5,435 nt of DNA from Gammaproteobacteria bacterium (GTDB lineage: Bacteria > Pseudomonadota > Gammaproteobacteria > Pseudomonadales > Azotimanducaceae): the NCBI GenBank assembly GCA_009839405.1, contig VXPR01000477.1, forward strand, positions 1-5,435. The letters are read 5' to 3'. The notes beneath the pieces are model-generated. The model saw only the letters and a program-made list of their open reading frames with translations, ran no database searches and had not been told where the DNA came from. A program made the position numbers and the translations under genes. Shown here in pieces: positions 1-4,220 of this stretch; the stretch's first letter is position 1, and the number at the start of each line of letters is the position of its first letter.

Positions 1-22
1 CCTTCCCCGAGGCCCCCCAGCC

Positions 23-994
23 GTGCCGCAAATCAGTGTGCGCCAGCTTGAGAAGGTGTTTCGTGTGGCGGAGCGGCAGCCCGGGTTCTGGGGCGCCGTT
101 CGCTCCCTCGCACACCGGCGCTATCGTGAGGTGAAGGCGCTGCATGGGGTCGATTTCGACATCGAGCCGGGGGAGCTCGTTGGGTATATCGGGCCCAATG
201 GGGCCGGGAAGTCCACCACCATCAAGATTCTCTCCGGCATCCTCACGCCGTCCGGCGGTGAATGCCGGGTCAATGGATTGTCTCCCTGGCGCGATCGGGC
301 GCGGCATGTGGCGCGGATAGGCGTCGTTTTCGGGCAGCGCTCGCAGCTTTGGTGGGACTTGCCCGTCATCGAGTCGTTCGACCTCTTGCGGGACATCTAC
401 GCCAGGCCGCCGAAGCAGCACGCCCGCGTCCTGGAAGAGCTTGCTGACCTCCTCCACCTCGAGCCGCTCTTCGACACCCCCGTGCGGCAGCTCAGCCTTG
501 GTCAGCGGGCGCGGTGCGATCTGGCGGCTTCGCTCCTGCACCGGCCCGACATCCTGTTCCTCGACGAGCCCACCATCGGCCTGGACGCCCCTTCGCGACT
601 CGCCGTGCGCGAGTTCATCCGCCGGCAGAACCGCGAAAGCGGCATCACGGTGCTGCTCACCAGCCACGACATGGGCGACATCGAGGCGCTGTGCGAACGG
701 TTGATGGTCATCAACGACGGCATGCTGCTGCTCGACGGGCCGATGGATTCACTGCGCTCGCCCCGCTACCGGGAGAGGCGCGTCGTCGTCGAGTTCGAAG
801 AAGGTGAAACGCTCTCGGCAGAGCACCGGGCCCTCGCCGAAGGCAACGGCAATCGGGCCGAGTTCCGGGTGGCGGAAAACGCGCCGGCGTTCGTGGCCGA
901 ACTCTCCGCCCGCTACCGCATCCGCGACCTGATCGTCGAGCACCCTCCCATCGAGGAGATCGTCCGCGACCTCTACCATTCAGCCAGCGCCTGA
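23..994 (+). CDS. ABC-2 type exporter ATP-binding protein (COG4586-like)
   Basis: Cytoplasmic ATPase subunit that would power the two permeases encoded next. All ABC motifs are present in order in 323 residues: Walker A GPNGAGKST at 57-65, Q-loop around Gln105, signature LSLGQRAR at 157-164, Walker B ILFLDEP at 177-183, D-loop GLD at 186-188 and switch His215. The roughly 35 residues before the core fold, including a PGFWGAVRSL stretch, and the motif with tandem Trp at 110-111 after the Q-loop fit the COG4586 group of uncharacterised ABC-2 exporters better than short-form drug or LPS ATPases. The last 80 residues form a variable accessory tail. The GTG start at 23 has a weak GAGG at 9-12, 10 nt upstream. 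The frame stays open to the window edge, so the true start could lie further upstream. Family assignment is firm; the substrate cannot be told. Confidence 0.93.
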   Translation: MPQISVRQLEKVFRVAERQPGFWGAVRSLAHRRYREVKALHGVDFDIEPGELVGYIGPNGAGKSTTIKILSGILTPSGGECRVNGLSPWRDRARHVARIGVVFGQRSQLWWDLPVIESFDLLRDIYARPPKQHARVLEELADLLHLEPLFDTPVRQLSLGQRARCDLAASLLHRPDILFLDEPTIGLDAPSRLAVREFIRRQNRESGITVLLTSHDMGDIEALCERLMVINDGMLLLDGPMDSLRSPRYRERRVVVEFEEGETLSAEHRALAEGNGNRAEFRVAENAPAFVAELSARYRIRDLIVEHPPIEEIVRDLYHSASA

Positions 995-997
995 CCC

Positions 998-1816
998 ATG
1001 CTGCGCCCGTACTTCGCCGTGCTCGGCGCGCGCTACCGCGAGGTTCTGCAATACCGCTCGGCGGCGCTCGCCAACTCGGTCGTGCAGCTCTTCTGGGGCG
1101 GCATCCGGCTGATGGTGCTGGCGGCGTTCTTTGCCTCGGCGAGCACCGAGCCCCCCATGGCCTTCGCCGCCGTGGTGGCCTACATCTGGCTGGGGCAGGC
1201 GTTCTTTGGCCTTCTGCCCTACTCCCTCGACCCCGACATCCAGCGCAAGTTCCTCGAAGGAAACGTCGCCTGGGAGCTGCTCCGCCCGGTGAATCTCTAT
1301 GCCTTCTGGTACGCAAGGACATTTGCACACCGGGTAGCGGACACCACCATCCGCATGCTGCCGCTCCTGTTCGTGGCGCTGTGGGTGCTGCCGTGGGTCG
1401 GGCTCGAGGCATGGGCGCTGAAGCCGCCGCCGAGCCTCGCGAGCGGCATTGCCTTCGCCGTCTCGCTGTTCGGCATGGCAGCCCTCGCGACCGCCGTGAC
1501 GATGCTGTTCCAGACGACCCTGTTCTGGCTCGTCTCCGGCCGCGGCTTGCAGGCGTGCATGTACGGCCTCATCTCGCTCTTTTCGGGATTGGCGGTGCCG
1601 TTGCCGCTCTTGCCTGCCTGGCTTCAGCCCGCGCTGTACTGGCAGCCGTTTCGCGGCCTCGGCGACACGCCGTTTCGCATCTACAGCGGCGACATTGCGG
1701 CGTCGGCGGCGCCTACTGAGATCGCCTTGCAGTTCGGCTGGACGGCGATGTTCGTCGGCATCGGCTATGCGGTGCTGAGCCGGGGCCGTGGTCGGCTGGT
1801 GATTCAAGGTGGATAG
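998..1816 (+). CDS. ABC-2 type transporter permease, first subunit
   Basis: Inner-membrane subunit of the exporter, 272 residues. Hydrophobic stretches near residues 23-46, 55-75, 113-133, 147-170, 180-205 and 250-266 suggest six membrane helices. After the second helix lies the cytoplasmic segment G88-N-V-A-W-E-L-L-R-P97. The partner permease has a matching GN....LLRP segment, a shared hallmark of this permease pair that probably touches the ATPase. I place it in the COG4587/COG3694 (PF06182-like) permeases from this motif, its length and the gene order. The ATG lies 3 bp after the ATPase stop with no clear Shine-Dalgarno site, which fits translational coupling. There is no signal peptide; the first helix acts as the anchor. 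The protein is intact and of normal length for the family. No substrate can be assigned. Confidence 0.9.
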   Translation: MLRPYFAVLGARYREVLQYRSAALANSVVQLFWGGIRLMVLAAFFASASTEPPMAFAAVVAYIWLGQAFFGLLPYSLDPDIQRKFLEGNVAWELLRPVNLYAFWYARTFAHRVADTTIRMLPLLFVALWVLPWVGLEAWALKPPPSLASGIAFAVSLFGMAALATAVTMLFQTTLFWLVSGRGLQACMYGLISLFSGLAVPLPLLPAWLQPALYWQPFRGLGDTPFRIYSGDIAASAAPTEIALQFGWTAMFVGIGYAVLSRGRGRLVIQGG

Positions 1817-2681
1817 GGCGCCGTCCGGAACCGCGCCTCGCGAAACCGCGCTCGTGGACGACCGGCGCCAGCGCAAGCCAGGCACAGTGGGCCTGTACCT
1901 GCGGCTGATCGGCGTCAGCGTGCGCGGGCAGATGCAGTATCGCGGCACCTTCCTGGTCATGTCCCTCGGCCAGTTGCTCACCCATTCGCTGGAGCCGTTC
2001 GCCATCTGGGCGCTGTTCGACCGTTTCGGCAGCCTTGCCGTGTGGTCGCTGCCGCAGGTCGCCCTGCTCTACGGCACCGTCAGCGTCGCGTTCGCCTTCA
2101 CCGACGCCCTCGCCCGCGGCTTCGACCTCTTTGGCGACCAGTTCATCAAGACCGGCAACTTCGACCGCGTCCTGCTTCGGCCACGGCCTTTGGTGCCGCA
2201 GGTGGCGGGGCACGAGTTCACGCTGTTTCGGGTCGGTCGCCTGCTTCCGGGCCTGGTGGTGCTCGTATGGGCGCTGTGGTCACTCGACATCGACTGGAAC
2301 GCCGCCCGAGTGCTCCTGCTCGCGCTGTCGCTGGCCGGAACGTTCCTCTTTTTCTACGGCCTCATCATCCTGCAGGCGACCCTCGCCTTCTGGACCACCG
2401 AAACGCTGCACATCTTCAACCTCCTGACATACGGCGGCGTGGAAACGGCGCAATACCCACTGGCGATCTACGCCCGCGATTTCCGCCGCTTCTTCACCTT
2501 CGTGGTGCCCTTGGGCTGCGTCACGTACTTCCCGCTCGTCGGCGTCATGGGCGTCGCCGACCCCCTCGGCAGCACCGCCTGGATGCAATTCGCCGCGCCA
2601 TTCGCCGGATTCGCCTTCTTCGGCGCGTCATTGCTGGCGTGGCGCACGGGCGTGCGGCATTACACATCGACGGGTTCGTAG
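1809..2681 (+). CDS. ABC-2 type transporter permease, second subunit
   Basis: Second, non-identical permease of the same exporter, 290 residues, expected to pair with the preceding one as a heterodimer. Hydrophobic stretches near 46-70, 77-97, 136-156, 165-192, 225-250 and 256-276 give about six helices. The cytoplasmic motif G116-NFDRVLLRP-125 matches the corresponding motif in the first permease. The C-terminus ends GVRHYTSTGS, which I recognise as a typical ending of COG3694-type permeases. The GTG start at 1809 overlaps the previous stop by 8 bp, supporting coupling. The first 25 residues are polar and poorly conserved-looking. A GTG at 1854 (codon 16) is an alternative start, and neither has a strong ribosome binding site. 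It is the last gene of the operon. I see no intrinsic terminator directly after it, only C-rich repeats. Confidence 0.9.
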   Translation: MDRAPSGTAPRETALVDDRRQRKPGTVGLYLRLIGVSVRGQMQYRGTFLVMSLGQLLTHSLEPFAIWALFDRFGSLAVWSLPQVALLYGTVSVAFAFTDALARGFDLFGDQFIKTGNFDRVLLRPRPLVPQVAGHEFTLFRVGRLLPGLVVLVWALWSLDIDWNAARVLLLALSLAGTFLFFYGLIILQATLAFWTTETLHIFNLLTYGGVETAQYPLAIYARDFRRFFTFVVPLGCVTYFPLVGVMGVADPLGSTAWMQFAAPFAGFAFFGASLLAWRTGVRHYTSTGS

Positions 2682-2684
2682 GGC

Positions 2685-2799
2685 ACGTCTCAACCCCTCC
2701 CGCCACGTCTCAACCCCTCCCGCCACACACCCAATTCGTCCCACAGGCAACGTTGGCAACCCCTCCCGCCACACACCCAATTCGTCCCACAGGCAACGT
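2685..2799. repeat. Nested C-rich tandem repeat
   Basis: Starts 3 bp after the permease stop codon. A 20-bp unit, ACGTCTCAACCCCTCCCGCC, occurs twice head to tail (2685-2704 and 2705-2724). A longer 43-bp unit, opening with CAACCCCTCCCGCC and closing with CAGGCAACGT, occurs at 2711-2753 and again, identical, at 2757-2799. Its period is 46 bp. The C-rich core is thus present three times (2691, 2711, 2757). Identity of the long copies suggests a recent duplication. The + strand is strongly C-rich. No spacers of even length are present, so this is not a CRISPR array. It could lie in the 3' untranslated region of the ABC operon, but no function can be read from the sequence. Confidence 0.85.
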
Positions 2800-2813
2800 G
2801 GCGGATGTCTCAC

Positions 2814-2866
2814 GAGTCTGTCGACGGGTCAACACAGGCAGGGACAAGCCCCGCCCCTACGAGGCC
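2814..2866 (-). repeat. GTAG-type REP-like element, copy 1 (minus orientation)
   Basis: Read on the minus strand, this 53-bp stretch begins GGCCTCGTAGGGGCGGG and ends ACAGACTC. It matches the element at 3908-3960 in 45 of 54 hand-aligned columns. It has a GTAG tetranucleotide directly before an imperfect stem (GGGCGGG with CCTGCCT, two G-U pairs) around a loop containing CTTGTC. A GTAG head plus GC-rich hairpin is the layout of REP sequences mobilised by REP-associated tyrosine transposases. That link is inference, since no such transposase gene lies in the window. Its outer end has no visible target duplication. Confidence 0.75.
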
Positions 2867-2890
2867 CTCGTCCCTCGCCCTCTCCCGTCG

Positions 2891-2911
2891 GGGCGACCCT
2901 TGTGGTCGTCC
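2891..2911 (+). repeat. Second REP-like hairpin with CTTGT loop
   Basis: GGGCGACC at 2891-2898 pairs with GGTCGTCC at 2904-2911 (8 bp, one G-U) around the loop CTTGT. The loop and the GGGCG stem start resemble the GTAG element 25 bp upstream, which lies in the opposite direction, so the two together look like a head-to-head pair of REPs. No GTAG head is seen here; the bases before it are CGTCG. Role unknown. Confidence 0.5.
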
Positions 2912-2925
2912 GCGCTCGGCCAGTC

Positions 2926-2955
2926 TTCTCATTGCCGCCGTTCGGTGGCTACACT
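2926..2955 (+). promoter_or_regulatory. Possible promoter of the nucleotidyltransferase gene
   Basis: TTCTCA at 2926-2931 and TACACT at 2950-2955, 18 bp apart, each match the sigma70 consensus at 4 of 6 positions. Transcription would start near 2962, giving a leader of about 30 nt before the ATG at 2991. This is a weak call based on matching alone. The gene has to be transcribed from somewhere in this gap unless it is read through from the ABC operon. Confidence 0.35.
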
Positions 2956-2980
2956 TCGCCGCGAGCTTTGCCATGCCTTG

Positions 2981-2987
2981 GGAGAGG
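2981..2987 (+). promoter_or_regulatory. Ribosome binding site that fixes the nucleotidyltransferase start
   Basis: GGAGAGG ends 3 nt before the ATG at 2991, and its GGAG core is 6 nt from it. This is the only good Shine-Dalgarno match among the in-frame starts at 2805, 2973 and 2991. It therefore favours the 304-residue protein over the longer open frame that runs back through the repeats. Confidence 0.75.
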
Positions 2988-2990
2988 CTC

Positions 2991-3905
2991 ATGCCGTCAA
3001 CCACACGCGAACGGTTCGAGCAGGCGCTTGCCGACCTCATGGAGGAGGTGCAGGAGGATCGCCACATCCTCGCCGGCATTCTCTGTGGCAGCCTTTCCCA
3101 CGACGAGGTGTGGGACAAGTCCGACATCGACCTCGTGCTGGTCTGCACCGACGATCAGAAGACCGGCGTTCACGGCGTGGCGCTGACGATGGACGACATC
3201 AACATCCACACCTCCGTCGAGCCGCGGGCGGAGTTCCGCCGCCGCCTGGAGGCATCCACCCGCAACATGTTCGGCCATTCGATGTATGCCAAGGGGCGCC
3301 TGCTCTTCAGCCGCGACCCGTCCATCGACCGCCTCTTCACCCAGCTTCAGGACATCGGTGCCCGCGACACCCAGATTCAGGTGATGAACAGCGTCCTGCA
3401 CGCGCTCACCACCCACTACAAGGCGCGCAAGTGGCACGAGGTGAAGGACGATGCTGCGTACACGGCGCTTTGGATTCTGCTGACGGCACGGGCGCTGGCA
3501 GAGGCGGAGGTGGGCCTTGCCGGGGAGATCGTCAGCCGCGAAGCGCTCGCCGATGCCGTGCGCCTGAACCCTGCGCTCTATCGCGCGATCTATCTCGACC
3601 TGCTTGAAGGGCCGGCCACGGCCCCGGCCAATGGCGTCGCGCTCGACGCCATCGACGCCTGGCTCGAACCCCGCGCCCGGCAGATTTTCGCCCCACTCCT
3701 CGAGTATCTGGAAGGCTCGGGCGGCGAGCCCCGCTCCACCACGGAGATATCCCACCACTTCGCCCGCAACCACGACGTGGAACACATCCTCATCGCCTGC
3801 GAGTGGCTGTCCGACATTGGCCTGATCGAAAAGGCATCGACGCCGGTAAAACTCACCACCCGCAGCCAGGTCGAGGTGGAGGAACTGGCCTTCTTCGCCT
3901 CCTGA
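2991..3905 (+). CDS. Nucleotidyltransferase-fold protein with C-terminal winged-helix-like region
   Basis: A 304-residue soluble protein. Residues 26-52 carry the polymerase-beta type nucleotidyltransferase signature: Gly33-Ser34 followed by Asp45-Ile-Asp47 on a hydrophobic strand (DIDLVLV). The next strand, around 68-76 (DDINIHTSV), should bring the third acidic residue. Which one is unclear, so a full three-carboxylate site is not proven. Residues 126-206 look all-helical, with RKWHEVKDDAAYTALWIL and LNPALYRAIY segments like the helical domain that follows the catalytic domain in small nucleotidyltransferases. Residues about 244-300 (STTEISHHFARN, then ACEWLSDIGLIEK, then a strand) read like a winged helix. 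It probably adenylylates or otherwise nucleotidylates a small molecule, protein or RNA; the target is unknown. The frame is open back to 2805, but those 62 extra residues translate REP-like repeats and lack a ribosome binding site. Neither neighbour explains its role. Confidence 0.8.
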   Translation: MPSTTRERFEQALADLMEEVQEDRHILAGILCGSLSHDEVWDKSDIDLVLVCTDDQKTGVHGVALTMDDINIHTSVEPRAEFRRRLEASTRNMFGHSMYAKGRLLFSRDPSIDRLFTQLQDIGARDTQIQVMNSVLHALTTHYKARKWHEVKDDAAYTALWILLTARALAEAEVGLAGEIVSREALADAVRLNPALYRAIYLDLLEGPATAPANGVALDAIDAWLEPRARQIFAPLLEYLEGSGGEPRSTTEISHHFARNHDVEHILIACEWLSDIGLIEKASTPVKLTTRSQVEVEELAFFAS

Positions 3906-3907
3906 CG

Positions 3908-3960
3908 GGCCTCGTAGGGGCGGGCTTGTCCCCGCCCGTCTTGAATACGCCAACAGACTC
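3908..3960 (+). repeat. GTAG-type REP-like element, copy 2 (plus orientation)
   Basis: GTAG at 3914-3917 is followed by a perfect 7-bp stem, GGGCGGG (3918-3924) with CCCGCCC (3931-3937), loop CTTGTC. It is the inverted partner of the element at 2814-2866 and starts 2 bp after the nucleotidyltransferase stop codon. A competing stem can form: GACGGGC at 3904-3910, which includes the last two bases of the stop codon, pairs perfectly with GCCCGTC at 3934-3940. Either fold could protect the 3' end of the mRNA. There is no T-run, so it is not a standard intrinsic terminator. Confidence 0.8.
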
Positions 3961-3985
3961 AAACGGGGGAGAACGAAAAAAACGG

Positions 3986-4013
3986 TTGACATCAATCCGC
4001 ACATAGGGACAAT
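3986..4013 (+). promoter_or_regulatory. Sigma70-type promoter of the leader peptide-aroF unit
   Basis: A perfect -35 box, TTGACA (3986-3991), lies 16 bp before GACAAT (4008-4013), which matches the -10 consensus at 4 of 6 positions. An A/T-rich stretch (AACGAAAAAAACGG) lies just upstream, as in strong promoters. Transcription should begin about 4020-4023, right at or just before the ATG of the leader ORF. I found no TyrR-like box (TGTAAA-N6-TTTACA) here, so control is likely to act after initiation. Confidence 0.75.
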
Positions 4014-4022
4014 CGCCGCCCC

Positions 4023-4094
4023 ATGAAACCCCGAACGACTTTCCAACCGAGCCCAAGGCGCGCCGCGGGCGGGTATTGGTTTTTCACGAGCTGA
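4023..4094 (+). CDS. Aromatic leader peptide of a predicted aroF attenuator
   Basis: A 23-codon ORF between promoter and terminator. Codons 18-21, at 4074-4085, are TAT TGG TTT TTC, that is Tyr-Trp-Phe-Phe, followed by Thr, Ser and TGA at 4092-4094. Another Phe is codon 7. Four aromatic codons in a row, covering all three aromatic amino acids, in a GC-rich leader upstream of a DAHP synthase gene are just what a ribosome-mediated attenuator needs: lack of any one charged tRNA would stall the ribosome at the same place. There is no other in-frame start. The only purine-rich site, AGGGA at 4005-4009, is 13 nt from the ATG and falls in the -10 region. The mRNA is thus probably leaderless, as reported for the rhizobial trp leader peptide. 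Known Trp and Phe leader peptides in enteric bacteria work the same way; this peptide itself is a prediction. Confidence 0.85.
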   Translation: MKPRTTFQPSPRRAAGGYWFFTS

Positions 4095-4154
4095 CGCGCA
4101 CTCGAAATCGAGGGCGCAGGTGTCGCCCGTCGAAGAACCCCGATTGGCGACGCC
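4065..4154 (+). promoter_or_regulatory. Attenuator RNA: competing pause and antiterminator stems
   Basis: Several pairings exclude each other. Pause-type hairpin: GCGC 4096-4099 plus CTCG 4101-4104 pair with CGAG 4109-4112 plus GCGC 4114-4117. Antiterminator A: 4102-4114 pairs with 4138-4150 (11 bp, one bulged A, one small internal loop), taking the terminator's left arm. Antiterminator B: GGTGTCGCC 4119-4127 pairs with GGCGACGCC 4146-4154 (9 bp, one G-U). This would cross the terminator stem. Protector: CGGGCG 4066-4071, just before the aromatic codons, pairs with CGCCCG 4124-4129. A ribosome stalled at 4074-4085 would cover 4065-4072 and reach about 4098. That breaks the pause hairpin and the protector and frees either antiterminator. 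A ribosome reaching the stop codon would mask about 4102-4105 and let the terminator form. Pairings are hand-derived; no energies were calculated. Confidence 0.65.
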
Positions 4155-4172
4155 ATCGGGGTTTCTTTTTTT
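4136..4172 (+). terminator. Intrinsic terminator in the aroF leader (attenuator terminator)
   Basis: AACCCCGAT (4136-4144) pairs perfectly with ATCGGGGTT (4155-4163), extended by GGC/GCC after one bulged T with a GAC triloop. TTTCTTTTTTT at 4162-4172 follows. It is a textbook Rho-independent terminator, yet it sits about 150 nt after the predicted transcription start and 48 bp before the aroF ATG. It therefore would stop transcription of the gene unless disrupted. It could also end read-through from the nucleotidyltransferase gene, but the leader ORF and alternative stems upstream favour an attenuator. Confidence 0.92.
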
Positions 4173-4205
4173 GGGAGCGAGACCGAGGCACGAGACAACC
4201 AAGAT

Positions 4206-4211
4206 GGGGAG
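4206..4211 (+). promoter_or_regulatory. Ribosome binding site of aroF
   Basis: GGGGAG lies 9 nt before the ATG at 4221 and supports that start. It lies after the terminator and outside all predicted leader pairings, so regulation should act on transcription rather than on ribosome access. Confidence 0.8.
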
Positions 4212-4220
4212 CAAACCGAC

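Noticed and set aside
980..2005. Minus-strand open frame of 341 codons opposite the first permease
   Set aside because: Low-complexity Arg/Glu/His-rich product, antisense to a clear membrane protein gene.
2685..2799. CRISPR-like array
   Set aside because: Units are of unequal length (20 and 46 bp periods), the intervening sequence is itself repeated, and no cas gene is present.
2042..3607. Long + strand open frame of 521 codons across the second permease, the repeats and the nucleotidyltransferase
   Set aside because: Its product is rich in Arg, Pro and His with no domain, and it overlaps two well-supported genes in another frame; long shadow frames are common at this GC content.
2814..3960. 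Complete insertion sequence with terminal inverted repeats
   Set aside because: The enclosed gene is not a transposase and no target site duplication is visible outside the 53-bp copies.
4136..4172. Ordinary terminator of the nucleotidyltransferase gene
   Set aside because: It lies 230 bp beyond that stop codon and behind a separate promoter and leader ORF, so an attenuator is the better reading, though it may also stop read-through.
3986..4220. Riboswitch in the aroF leader
   Set aside because: I recognise no known aptamer consensus, and the aromatic leader ORF gives a sufficient explanation.
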